This document shows, piece after piece, positions 56,901 to 64,000 of a stretch of 64,000 nucleotides of DNA (positions are counted from its first letter, which is position 1; each line of letters starts with the position of its first letter). The notes beneath the pieces are model-generated. The model saw nothing but the letters and a program-made list of their open reading frames with translations, had not been told where the DNA came from and made no database searches. This DNA comes from Patiria miniata. Taxonomy: Eukaryota; Echinodermata; Asteroidea; Valvatida; Asterinidae. The translations under genes and the position numbers were made by a program. The stretch is from the NCBI RefSeq assembly GCF_015706575.1, contig NW_024037047.1, positions 2,174,632 to 2,238,631 of the forward strand. The letters are read 5' to 3'.

Positions 56901-59900
56901 AATGTCACGTGCTGCAAATTTGTCGATCATCTCCCACAAATGCACTGGAAAAAATTAACTCTCCTTGGCAAACTCTTGGTGACGCACTGCATTGTGAATC
57001 GCCCAAATTATAGTTAAGTGTCTTGCCCAAGGGCTCAAACACCATGTTCCTGCTAGGGTTCGAACCCACGTGCCATCGTACAAGAGTCAAACGCCGTAAC
57101 CACTGGACCATGGCATTCTAAAGAGCAACAGATAGTAGATAATTTCAGCTAGTGACTCGAGCTAGGATAGAAACCAACCAACAGCACTTGTGTGTGCTGT
57201 TGTCAACGGAATTCCTAAGACCGCAAGGCTCCCAACCACTCTGAACATCAGGAACAACCTTGAAAATGAGATTCCATTTTTCCAGTCAGGGAAAACTCAA
57301 GGAATTTGGGAAAACACACCAAAAATCAGGGAAAACTCAAGAGAATTTGACAGTGATCACCCTGAAGGGAAACTGGTTTTCGCCAGTTTGGCGTATGTGC
57401 ATCTTGTGTCCAAGTTATGGCCATCGACTGACCGGCTAGGGTGGCTTTTTAGTGTTTACGCAGTGTGATATGACAACCTCGTATAGTGAAAATATTTCCC
57501 CAAATTATTTTGGAAATTTTCCAGGGAAATGTCAGGGAAAACTTGGTGACTTTTGTTTTCATAAAATGCTGGGAACCGTGAACAATTGTATTATTATTGA
57601 CTTTTCCGCATAGTTGCGGAAAAGCCTTTGTTTTTGTTCTAATTTTGTTTTGGCTTTTCAGCTTAGTTGCGGAAAAGCTTTTCTTTTTGTTCTCATTTTT
57701 TTTTTTTTTTCTTTTTATTTCCTGGCAAATCCCATAGACATTGTGCACGTCAATTCAGCCCCTCACTTTTGCAATTCATCTTTGTCATACATCGTTCAAA
57801 GTCAGCATAGGCTTAGTCCTTATAGCGTAGAAGGGCCCGAAGTTATGTTTAGTTTGCACTACAATGACATCATTTGTAGGTTTTTGGGATGCCGCTGCTT
57901 GTCAGACCGACCTCCTGTTGGAAGCTGGATTGGGACGAGTTGGAATCCAACCAGCAGCACTTCCACGCACTGTGCCACTTGCTGCACGAAAAGGTACAAT
58001 GATTATGGTGCATTGATCGACGCCAAAAATTACCTCATCAAAATGAATTGCTTGTTTTCGTTTTAACATTTTATCAAGACTTATGAAGCTTTTAATTAGT
58101 AGTCATTTGCCATAGGTAAGGCCAAAAAAAAATAAGTCGGTCTCTGGTCAGCGCGCGCGTCGATTTTAATCATGCGCGTCAATCTTTTTTCCCAAAATGT
58201 TCCGCGGTAGCTCCAACAGTGCCCTCTATTGCCGCACCTCCTCACTTTTTTTTACCAAAGAGCACCAAGGAATGGGAAATTGCACCAAGGCAAATGATCG
58301 AGAGCACCAAGGCAAATTATGGAGGACACCAGTGTACATGAGGACACCAAAAAAAGCAAAATAGTACCCCACCTTGTCTGTACAATCCAAGCTTGGAAAA
58401 AAAAAAAAAAAGCCACATCCCCGCGTCAATTCCGAACTTTGGTCTGACCAGAGACCGACTATTTTTTTTTTTTGGCCTAACACAGGAAGCTAGCACTTCA
58501 ACCTGTTAATTTTTATATTAACACATGAAAGTAAAAGAGATTTTGTACAACCCAATCATGCATTTTTTATGCAATGGGTATTTTCATTAACTGTGTAAAT
58601 CACATTGGAATGGGTGAAAAACACCTTGCCATTTATAATCTGTTGTACCGGTATCTCAACTTAGACACTTTTTTTACACTATGAAAAGTGAAATCGGTTG
58701 TTACACTCTAAAGCCAAATAGCTCTAGAATCATGTTTAAAGGGAAAATACAACATTTGCAAACATCAAAAAATGAAAAAGATCAAATTATCACGAAATAC
58801 CGTACTGAATTGTTAGGGATTGACAGTCTAAAGCATCCTTTAAAATCGTGGCTCCTGGTTGGCTGACATTTTCAAGAAAAACTGCATTTTTTCAACGCTG
58901 GTCGGCCGACCAGCGTTGGAGAAAACTGGCTTTTTTTCAAAAACTGTTCTTAATTTTTCATATTTAGTTATTCTGACTTTTCTTTGCAATTGATCACACT
59001 CCTGTGAAGGGGTACAAGCCTGCTAGACTGATTCTCTGACCTTACAATTCCCCAAAGTGTATTAATTGCTTCGTTTCATCTTAAGTGGGGTCAGGGAACC
59101 AGACTAGAAGAACATGATAGGTTTTCTTGGTTTTTCCAGCATCTACAAGCCCAAAACATGAAACAAGTCAGTTTAACAATATGTTATATAACATACATGT
59201 ACTAATCCTCCAAATCCATTTATTTCTGAAAATTGCAGCAAAAGCAAATGTTGTACATTCCCTTTAACTACCTGGAAAGGTACCTAGTGATTTAATGAAT
59301 CCAGTTATGGGACCCCAAACATGTGCATATGTTTTCGCTGTTTTCTCAAAATGTATGGTTTCCACTGAGCTGAAACATCCAACAGGCTAACTGTTTCATG
59401 CACCTACAGTGAAATCTTGATAAGTCAAATCTCTATGGAATGGATAAATATTTTGAGGTATCGGAAGTCTGAGTTACGAAAAGTTCCTGATTTTTCCAAC
59501 AAATTCCCCCAAGTTCCCAAACTATGCATAAATGTACAATGTAATGGATGTATAAGATTTTAAGCACTGTTACAAATAATAATAATAACCGTATTTATAT
59601 AGCGCCTTTTCCAAAGGATACAAAGCGCTGGGGAAGAATGCAACCACAGACAGGTAAATGAAGTATATGAACATATGAGACACATTATGTAGCACCTTTT
59701 TGCTAGGTGCTGCGGCGCATATTGCTGCCACTGCCAGAAACACCGGGGCAAACCCCTTCTCTTAATGACAAGTGTATACTGGGATCATTAACGTACATTA
59801 CACAACACACGGGACCTACGGCTTTACGTCCCATCCTAAGGACGAAGCAATAATGGTAAAGTGCCTTGCTCAAGAGCACAAGCACCATGTTCCCATGGTC

Positions 59901-61868
59901 AGGATTCGAACCCATGTACCACGGCACACAAGTCAAACATCCTAACCATTGGACCACAGCGCCCCATGAAAAATTTAAATGAAAAAAAAATGCACAAGTA
60001 GCAAATGATACTACTGCCTTGAATTTGTTGTGGTCATTCCAGAATTTGGCCTTGGTAGCCAGACTAGACGATGATGTTACTCCTTCCGGGTTCATGGCCC
60101 CAAGACCCTACGGCCACTTTGTCCTCCTCCCATCCCCAACCCTGTCCCTCCTCCTCAAGCCCATCGCGGTCAAGGAGCTCATGTTGCCCGCAGACTGCTC
60201 ACGGCGCGAGGACCTACCAGTCTCCGATTACGTGGAGAAGATTGGAGCTCATTTAGAAAGGGTATGCGTATGAATGATCTTGTTTTCTTTGGGAGACTTG
60301 TGTTAATTTTGGCATTGAGCTACATGTACATGTCATTTTGTTTTATTTTGACATAATGTTTGTGAGGCGTTCTGACAAAATGTGACCTGTTCTGTCAAAA
60401 GCAGATGCTTCTGGGCAGAGGTTGAAATTGAGATAGCGCCAAAAACGCGGTCGATGTTATTTCTCAAACATTTCCATTTTCAAATGTTTGCATATTTGTA
60501 ATTCTGAACATGTCTAAAATACACTATAAAAGTTCGAAACCCTAATTTGACTTTAAAATATAGTATTTTTTGATGATTTGTTTAGGTACATATCAGTTAA
60601 AGAAACTTTTGTGACGTTCGTGGCCATTTTTCTCCGTTTTCTACTTTTTGACACAATGACCTTCAAAATAGCATAACTCTGCCCAGGAATGACCGGTTTC
60701 AAAAATTAAACCACCGATTAAAAGGAAAAAAAAACATATTTTAACAATATGCAAAAATCTCATTTTTGACCTTATGCCCAGAAAAGTCTGATTTTGACAG
60801 AACAGGTCACAAATGAAAAACTTGGCAGAGGTCGAAATGAGAGTTCGTGTCCATGTCGGCACATCCACGTGTGCGCGTGGAATGGGGAGTGCGCTCTGTA
60901 CTTTTAAAAAAAATATAACTCTACGTTCTACATGTAATATTTGACCCGGCTCAGCTGGAGGTCAGTGACCTTTACAACCCACTGATGAACAAATCGCAGC
61001 TACACAAGAGCCTGATGGGAACGCTGGTCCGCAACACGGGCACCAGGCAAGTGCCGAGTACCGGCAGGCAACTCAAACGCAAGATCCCCGACACAAATGC
61101 GGTAAGTGAATCCCAGTAAGATCTCATCAATACAAATGTCTGCACTGGAACAAAAATTTGCGGAAAAAATATTTGAACGTCAGAATGTTCGTGAATAATG
61201 TTCATATACATACATGGTCTGATCAGTGTCCCCATTAGTTGAATGGCGATCAGCTGGCACCCCCTATTTATTTTCATTTAGAGTCAAATGTGGTGTCACC
61301 ACATGTAGTAGCCCGAATGTAAAATTTAAAAAGCCAAAAAATGACTTTCTCTCATGTTTAGTTATTGTATACTGTTCAAATATTTGTGACTCGAATTGAC
61401 TCGAGCTAAATACTTGACTCGACCTAAATACTTGACTCGACTACACACTGTGACTCGACAGGACTCGACTCGACCTTCTTGACCTAATGACTCGACTCGA
61501 CTCGAGTGACTTCTTTAAAATGACTCGAGTCACAAAAATCAGTGACTTGTTACAACTCTTGGATCAAATCTCATAAAGCAGCAATAAATCACTTGGGTAT
61601 AAAAAGCAATGAATGAATATTGATTTTCATGTTCTCCACATGAGAGAGAGTTGCTGATTTTTGGTCATTGTTACAGCCAACAAGAGTGTACCAAGCAAGA
61701 GGGCGATCATCCAGCCTACATGTATACCCCAGCACCCGTGGCACCCCTCATGGGGGTACCAGGGGTAACCCCAGGGGTACATCAAGGGGTGCAAAGCCCC
61801 CTAGCACCCAGAGATATCACCAACCGCTTGCTATGGAAAGTACTACCTACTACCACCATGCTGAGTAA
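47913..61868 (+). CDS. m1ap: M1AP (meiosis 1 associated protein), complete, 12 coding exons, 553 residues
   Basis: In mammals M1AP acts in meiotic prophase I of the male germline, where it is needed for normal crossover formation, and it binds the ZZS meiotic complex. Twelve exons join in frame by GT-AG introns with consistent phases to give 553 residues (human 530). Diagnostic matches in order: RILLVDFSPP, MAGPSRIPYFGLY, HVKGNFQRLYNAL, LEVTILTCRQG, FFRGWLHDSGTDREHLHL, LKCDLQERFLNPSLF, RPTSCWKLDWDELE, QQHFHALCHLL, VKELMLP and DLYNPL. No catalytic motif is expected or seen. Exon 5 inserts an S/P-rich linker and exon 12 an Arg/Gly-rich tail. Introns contain SINEs, MITEs and a 24-bp minisatellite. 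It runs divergently from Ku70. Confidence 0.95.
48356..48434. mobile_element. 79-bp perfect hairpin with 9-bp target duplication
   Basis: Two perfect 35-bp arms starting TAGCCCCACTAGTGTGGCCG surround a 9-bp loop. GCAGGGAAG lies directly outside both ends (48347-48355 and 48435-48443). The element starts TAG(C)CC like the 978-bp palindrome (TAG(T)CC) and makes the same size of duplication. It lies in M1AP intron 1. Confidence 0.9.
48986..49143 (+). CDS. m1ap: M1AP exon 2
   Basis: 158 nt; acceptor CTCCTCATGCAG, donor GTAAGT. It encodes RILLVDFSPPLTAGMCNNIH, then KSLEELFAVVCSMAGPSRIP and YFGLYALGTHAE. It matches human RLLIVDIALPSWADICTNLC..FFSLACSLMGPSRMSLFSLY. Confidence 0.96.
49440..49770. 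repeat. C-rich tracts and GGTGTCC-polyC repeat
   Basis: Poly-C runs near 49485, 49569 and 49722. The last follows AGATGGTGTCCATTCC, which recurs before poly-C at 51423 and, inverted, at 7740, with a GCGCCCCC-like motif ahead. A dispersed repeat with an unstable C tract. Confidence 0.65.
49862..50225 (-). mobile_element. Full-length tRNA-derived SINE, minus strand
   Basis: On the minus strand the head carries TGGCCTCGTGGTTAAGGGCA and GGTTCGAGTCC. The body carries CCAGGAGTAAATGGGTACC and the tail AAAGCGCTTTGATC..ATAAGAACCTGTTATTATT. It ends 29 bp before M1AP exon 3. Confidence 0.88.
50255..50431 (+). CDS. m1ap: M1AP exon 3
   Basis: 177 nt, phase 0-0; acceptor GATTTAATATAG, donor GTAGGA. It encodes NLLPLQHVKGNFQRLYNALQ, then ELKSFPIDGFMMREPGDNLG and QALREATLQFRRQAQTLRQ. 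It matches human ILPFVQVKGNFARLQTCISELRML..LQQFKQYSRH. Confidence 0.96.
50432..51602. other. M1AP intron 3
   Basis: No gene is seen. AATGAAGGATACTGAACAACTAACCTGATGAA-type sequence (50574 on) repeats a stretch of intron 2 (49335 on), an older duplication. A poly-C tract with GGTGTCC lies near 51428. Confidence 0.5.
51603..51716 (+). CDS. m1ap: M1AP exon 4
   Basis: 114 nt, phase 0-0; acceptor TTGAATTCCCCAG, donor GTGAGT. It encodes MTGFSAQLEVTILTCRQGTS then VTKQISEILPEMDLTSLR. It matches human ALTYTSLEITILTSQPGKEVVKQLEEGLKDTDLARVR. Confidence 0.95.
51795..52080 (-). mobile_element. tRNA-derived SINE, minus strand
   Basis: Minus-strand head TGGCCTAGTGGTTAGGGTTC with GGGTTCGAATGC; body CCAGGAGTATAAATGGGTAC and CTGGGGAGTAACCTGCGATG. 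M1AP intron 4. Confidence 0.85.
52205..52440 (+). mobile_element. tRNA-derived SINE, plus strand
   Basis: Head GGTCAGTGGTTATGGTGTTG with GGGTTCCAACCC; body TGCCCTTGGGCAAGACACTT and CCTCTCTCCACCC. Ends at ATTGTAAAGC. It abuts a second SINE. Confidence 0.8.
52441..52870 (+). mobile_element. tRNA-derived SINE of a second family, plus strand
   Basis: Head TGTGGTCTAATGGTTACAGT with GGGTTCGAATCC; body TGAGCAAGGCACTTTGACAT, CGTCCTTCGGATAAGACATA, AAAGCCGTAGGTCC; tail GTAGATAAATGTGCTATATA. The same family occurs inverted at 59572-59972. Confidence 0.85.
52916..53099 (+). CDS. m1ap: M1AP exon 5
   Basis: 184 nt; acceptor TTCTTTCATACAG, donor GTACAC. It encodes RIQVVTIQSRPSGLMFLDPS, then IMLDDSDSSPSIKSEVRSPV and THSPGSDPLALGAVEVTSVE Q. 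The first part matches human RRFQVVEVTKG; the remainder is a Ser/Pro-rich, probably disordered linker. Confidence 0.93.
53275..53720. repeat. TACTCG-type simple repeats
   Basis: Imperfect GTACTCGTACTCG tandem sequence at 53275-53415 and again at 53650-53715, with a poly-G run near 53417. The two blocks may be ends of one element. A comparable GACTCGAC block is at 61380-61560. Confidence 0.75.
53876..53965 (+). CDS. m1ap: M1AP exon 6
   Basis: 90 nt, phase 1-1; acceptor CCTCTTTGCAG, donor GTATGT. It encodes (D)EISLQDFFRGWLHDSGTDR then EHLHLRLPPT. It matches human DIVSMEIFFKAWLHNSGTDQEQIHLLL. Confidence 0.97.
54060..54905. repeat. 24-bp minisatellite in M1AP intron 6
   Basis: About 30 copies of AAGGTCCATCACAAGTCAAATCAT; uniform from 54290 to 54665, degenerate outside. 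A partial larger duplication is visible: AATGTAATTATTTAGCTAAA occurs at 54193 and 54827. Both strands give long open frames because 24 is a multiple of three; they are not genes. Confidence 0.95.
55366..55451 (+). CDS. m1ap: M1AP exon 7
   Basis: 86 nt; acceptor TTTTTTTCTGCAG, donor GTAAGT. It encodes (T)IGDDWLTLKCDLQERFLNP then SLFPFQTQF. It matches human NPMCLKCDLQERLLCPSLL. The open frame extends upstream to 55170, but that part is intronic. Confidence 0.97.
55452..56279. other. M1AP intron 7
   Basis: No gene or clear repeat is recognised. TGTGACTGGCTCCACAAAAA near 55710 and TTTTTGTGGAGCCGGTCACT near 56115 are inverted, bounding a possible ~430-bp TIR element. Confidence 0.55.
56280..56417 (+). 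CDS. m1ap: M1AP exon 8
   Basis: 138 nt, phase 0-0; acceptor TGTGTGTGCAG, donor GTAAGT. It encodes DIHGSVVPGKPVTNPVPSSK, then ATSSTAPIITLRTIQMAQVA and GICDSI. LRTIQMAQVAGICDSI matches human LQVIKALKSSGLCESL. Confidence 0.93.
56475..56740 (-). mobile_element. SINE fragment
   Basis: Plus-strand ATTGCACTTTCCATCG, CTCAAAGCGCTTCACAATTA and CATACTCCTGGGTGGAGAG are the tail-to-body part of the tRNA-SINE type at 49862 (minus orientation). The head is missing. Confidence 0.7.
56925..57120 (-). mobile_element. SINE head fragment
   Basis: Minus-strand TGGTCCAGTGGTTACGGCGT and GGTTCGAACCC, then CCTTGGGCAAGACACTTAAC. M1AP intron 8. Confidence 0.75.
57228..57580. mobile_element. TIR element (GGGTTCC..GGGAAAACTC family), uninterrupted copy
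   Basis: It contains TCAGGGAAAACTCAAGGAAT, AAAACACACCAAAAATCAGG, GTTTTCGCCAG and TGTTTTCATAAAATGCTGGG. It aligns with both halves of the element at 62886-63679 and acts as its empty-site reference. The left end is degraded. Confidence 0.75.
57600..57720. repeat. Duplicated TTGCGGAAAAGC block
   Basis: TAGTTGCGGAAAAGC followed by TTTTTGTTCT occurs at 57613 and 57664, two ~55-bp direct copies ending in a poly-T run. Confidence 0.8.
57880..57993 (+). CDS. m1ap: M1AP exon 9
   Basis: 114 nt, phase 0-0; acceptor CATCATTTGTAG, donor GTACAA. It encodes VFGMPLLVRPTSCWKLDWDE then LESNQQHFHALCHLLHEK. It matches human TYGLPFILRPTSCWQLDWDELETNQQHFHALCHSLLKR, the most conserved stretch of the protein. Confidence 0.98.
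58120..58477. mobile_element. Harbinger-like MITE, subfamily A, copy 2
   Basis: Same ends and interior as 38279-38650 (GGCC-A(n)-GTCGGTCTCTGG, GCACCAAGGCAAATGATCG). TAA on both sides. 358 bp, same orientation. M1AP intron 9. Confidence 0.9.
58478..59571. other. M1AP intron 9, unexplained part
   Basis: No gene is seen. AACGCTGGTCGGCCGACCAGCGTT near 58898 is a perfect ~24-bp palindrome (split here for the record as AACGCTGGTCGG and its inverse). GACTGATTCTCTGACC and GGTCAGGGAACCAGACTAG near 59029 and 59090 form short inverted ends. Confidence 0.55.
59572..59972 (-). mobile_element. tRNA-derived SINE of the second family, minus strand
   Basis: Minus-strand head TGTGGTCCAATGGTTAGGAT with GGGTTCGAATCC; body GTGCTCTTGAGCAAGGCACT, CGTCCTTAGGATGGGACGTA; tail AGCGCTTTGTATCC..GCGCTATATAAATACGG. 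M1AP intron 9, about 70 bp before exon 10. Confidence 0.88.
60043..60261 (+). CDS. m1ap: M1AP exon 10
   Basis: 219 nt, phase 0-0; acceptor GTCATTCCAG, donor GTATGC. It encodes NLALVARLDDDVTPSGFMAP, then RPYGHFVLLPSPTLSLLLKP, IAVKELMLPADCSRREDLPV and SDYVEKIGAHLER. It matches human WLLLAKGE..STFYVIMPSHSLTLLVKAVATRELMLP. Confidence 0.97.
60382..60810. mobile_element. TIR element (GTGACCTGTTCTGTC family), copy 2
   Basis: Same ends as 25057-25482 in inverted orientation; AAAT lies on both sides (60378-60381, 60811-60814). M1AP intron 10. Confidence 0.88.
60955..61101 (+). CDS. m1ap: M1AP exon 11
   Basis: 147 nt, phase 0-0; acceptor GACCCGGCTCAG, donor GTAAGT. It encodes LEVSDLYNPLMNKSQLHKSL, then MGTLVRNTGTRQVPSTGRQL and KRKIPDTNA. 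It matches human LELEPTYNPLHVQSHLYSHL. Confidence 0.95.
61380..61565. repeat. GACTCGA simple repeats
   Basis: Imperfect ACTCGACTCGA and TGACTCGAGT tandem tract in M1AP intron 11, in style like the TACTCG tracts of intron 5. Confidence 0.8.
61677..61868 (+). CDS. m1ap: M1AP exon 12 (terminal)
   Basis: 192 nt including TAA at 61866; acceptor TCATTGTTACAG. It encodes PTRVYQARGRSSSLHVYPST, then RGTPHGGTRGNPRGTSRGAK, PPSTQRYHQPLAMESTTYYH and HAE. The Arg/Gly-rich middle arises from short DNA repeats (GGGGTACC-like). The C terminus is not conserved with vertebrates, so this end is less certain than the core. Confidence 0.85.
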   Translation, partial: PTRVYQARGRSSSLHVYPSTRGTPHGGTRGNPRGTSRGAKPPSTQRYHQPLAMESTTYYHHAE

Positions 61869-61942
61869 ATTAGTGAATTTCTGTCAGCTAGGTTGTCTTT
61901 CTGGATATGGCCGGGTTGTTAGACTTATTAAAGAAAATTATA

Positions 61943-61948
61943 AATAAA
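61943..61948 (+). terminator. Polyadenylation signal AATAAA for M1AP
   Basis: AATAAA lies 75 bases after the M1AP stop codon and is the first canonical signal downstream, followed by a T-rich stretch. Confidence 0.65.
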
Positions 61949-61984
61949 CGTGGACCAGAGAGTTCTTTAAACATTTTCATTATT

Positions 61985-62885
61985 TATTTTTCTTACACTT
62001 GAAACCTAACAAACTAAACTTTTAGAACAAAACAATCACTTTAATTATATAAAAACAGACAAATGGTGGTATTTACAAACGATCTTCATGGAACTCGAAA
62101 CTGGCCTCTGCGTACACATTTATTAATTTTTTTTATTTTTACAAGCAGGCATGTTTCCAAAATACAGGTCCAATTTGGTTTAGTTATTTCATAGTTGTGA
62201 CTGCGGATTATCAAACAAGGAAAAGTGAAACAGATTTTTTTTAAACAGTTTTATCTGAACATTGATGTCTAACCATGATTAACTGAGAAGTTTAACTAAT
62301 CTCTGGTTAACTAACAAAAGTTAGATCTAAATTACCAGGGTAAAAACCAAGCTTAACCTACCATGGCTACCTAAGTAGGATTAGCTTTCCACATGTATAT
62401 GAAACTGGTTGGTTAACCAAAACTGTTGAACTGAACTTTTGTTACCAGGATTTCCCACCTGCAGAGTATTTCACTTGAGTTATCAACTTACAAACAAAAC
62501 ATGTTAAAACAGTTCTTAAGCTAGTAAGCTTGTTTTGTTTTTTTTTGGAGATTTTGCAGATTTATAAGATTTACAACGTTTGCCATTTGCATTGAAAAAC
62601 ATATTTCCAAAGCAAGAAAGTGTTCAAGTGTGTTTTGGTAAGTATCTAGATGTATTTAATTGAACAAATCAACCGCCTAAAGAGTACAGTAATATAACAA
62701 TTTCAAAATTGTAAATTAGAACCACAGGTTTCAACACACATTGATACTCCTTTGATCAATCTATATGTCTGTTACGCTGAAAACTTTGACAGTACTTGAC
62801 AAGCATTAAGGCAATTTTAACAACTATAAATCACACAAAGGCTTGCCGTTTTACCCAGATTCCTTTTGTAATTTATGCTTGTTTT
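61985..62885. other. 3' flank of M1AP
   Basis: AT-rich DNA. No gene, array or clear element is seen. GTTAACTA/TTAACC motifs recur around 62270-62430. Confidence 0.4.
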
Positions 62886-63679
62886 CAGGGTTCCTAGCGT
62901 CTCTGGAAATCAGGGGAAACCTGACAAGCAAATTTTCCTTATTTTTTCCAGTGAGGAAAAACTCAGAAAATTTGTGAAAAAAAAACACCAAAAATCCGGG
63001 AAAACTCATGGAATTTGACTGTGACCCATAAGGCCAAAAAAAAAAATCTCCGGTTTCTGGTATGCGCGCGCGTCGCCATAGCCATGTGCGTCGGCAAAAT
63101 ACAAAAGGTTTTTTTTCAATAAAAGATGATGTCTCAAAGCCGCCAAACTCACTGGTTTGACTGGAATCCTGCTGCTGCACAGTTTTAACGTGTTTTTAGA
63201 TGGGGTCATGATCGAGAATAAGCTTTATGTGGCCTCTCTGGATTCCCATTATATTTGCACTAAGTTTAGTCGGGCACCATTTGCAGTCATCAGCCGACAT
63301 TTGAAGCAAAAAAAAACAGGTAAAAAAATTAAAAAGCTGCGTCGCCGCACCATTTTTTGGGCAAGCTCCATACCAGAAACCGGAGACTTTTTTTTTGTTG
63401 GCCTAAGTGAAAGGTTTTTGCCAGATTTGCATACGTGCGTCTCTGTTGCATATGGTGAGGAAAGGATGGCTATAAGGGGAGAAGGGAGGCCATCGCTTGT
63501 CAACAAGTTGCCCGTGTATTAATAAGTATCTTAGTTGCTTTGCTGCAACCACCTCTAGACGTCCCAACATCCTCGTTAGCACAAACAATATTTCTGCTGG
63601 AAATTATTTTGCAAATTTCCCAGGGATACATCAGGAAAAGCTCAGGGAATTTTGTTTTCATCAAGTGCTGGAAACCCTG
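62886..63679. mobile_element. TIR element interrupted by a Harbinger-like MITE
   Basis: The ends CAGGGTTCCTAGC and GCTGGAAACCCTG are inverted. The halves 62886-63031 and 63404-63679 together match the uninterrupted relative at 57228-57580. The insertion is the MITE at 63032-63403. Confidence 0.8.
63032..63403. mobile_element. Harbinger-like MITE, subfamily B, copy 2 (nested)
   Basis: 372 bp, same ends as 39610-39981 (GGCC-A(n)-TCTCCGGTTTCTGG), opposite orientation, TAA on both sides. Nested in the 62886-63679 element. Confidence 0.92.
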
Positions 63680-64000
63680 ATTTTTTTTAGTTTTGCCCAG
63701 AACTGAATAACCAACCTCAATTCTTAAGTTAATTGATTTAAAACGCTGAGTGTGAATTTCACTTTTAGTTTATGTACATGCATGATTTTGTTTCCTCATC
63801 TTGTTGATGAGGAGGCATTTATTTTAGCAGGCTAGTGATGTGTCCAAACAGTGTCTCGCCCGCCATTTTCACCGTAGAATGTGCACAGGCGATTTAGGTG
63901 AACATTTTCTAGTTGAAATTTCTCAGATATTTAGAATAAATAAGACCTGAAGACATGGAAGATGGGACAGTGCCTCGGCGCTGACTGTAGCTTTCACTCT
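63680..64000. other. Right window edge
   Basis: No gene or repeat recognised. CTCATCTTGTTGATGAG near 63796 is a short hairpin. Confidence 0.4.

Overview
The window is animal nuclear DNA: spliced genes with GT-AG introns, tRNA-derived SINEs, a LINE tail, a Penelope-like fragment, dozens of short terminal-inverted-repeat (TIR) elements, minisatellites, long homopolymer runs and an internal TTAGGG tract. Two conserved genes, the SINE types and the DNA-transposon style suggest a marine invertebrate deuterostome, most likely an echinoderm. The species call is inference.

Layout. 1-7480: a 220-bp satellite with higher-order structure, interrupted at about 5340-6450 by another repeat family. 7480-10760: low-complexity DNA, TIR remnants and a short decayed copy of the last Ku70 exon. 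10763-15319 (minus): a secreted C-type-lectin/LamG/Ig gene, partial and with one in-frame stop. 15320-21780: repeats, including a 2.3-kb nested foldback. 21784-44259 (minus): a complete Ku70 gene (XRCC6), which I resolved into 14 coding exons giving 602 residues. All exon phases agree. Most of its introns are filled with transposons and minisatellites. 44260-47912: a divergent intergenic region holding a foldback with an expanded 16-bp minisatellite and a nearly perfect 978-bp palindrome. 47913-61868 (plus): a complete M1AP gene in 12 coding exons, 553 residues. 61869-64000: 3' flank with a transposon nested in a transposon.

Gene roles. Ku70 is the DNA-end-binding subunit of non-homologous end joining. 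M1AP is a meiotic-prophase protein. The two lie head to head with about 3.65 kb between start codons. The lectin gene is an unrelated extracellular recognition-type gene.

No new enzymatic system is visible. The most unusual material is structural: (i) a 56-bp minisatellite in Ku70 intron 10 whose every unit carries a copy of the exon-10 splice donor; (ii) a set of foldback elements with clean 8-bp or 9-bp target-site duplications, some carrying telomere-like or minisatellite DNA; (iii) four copies of a TAA-duplicating Harbinger-like MITE in two subfamilies; (iv) a stray copy of the Ku70 SAP exon about 13.7 kb downstream of the gene.
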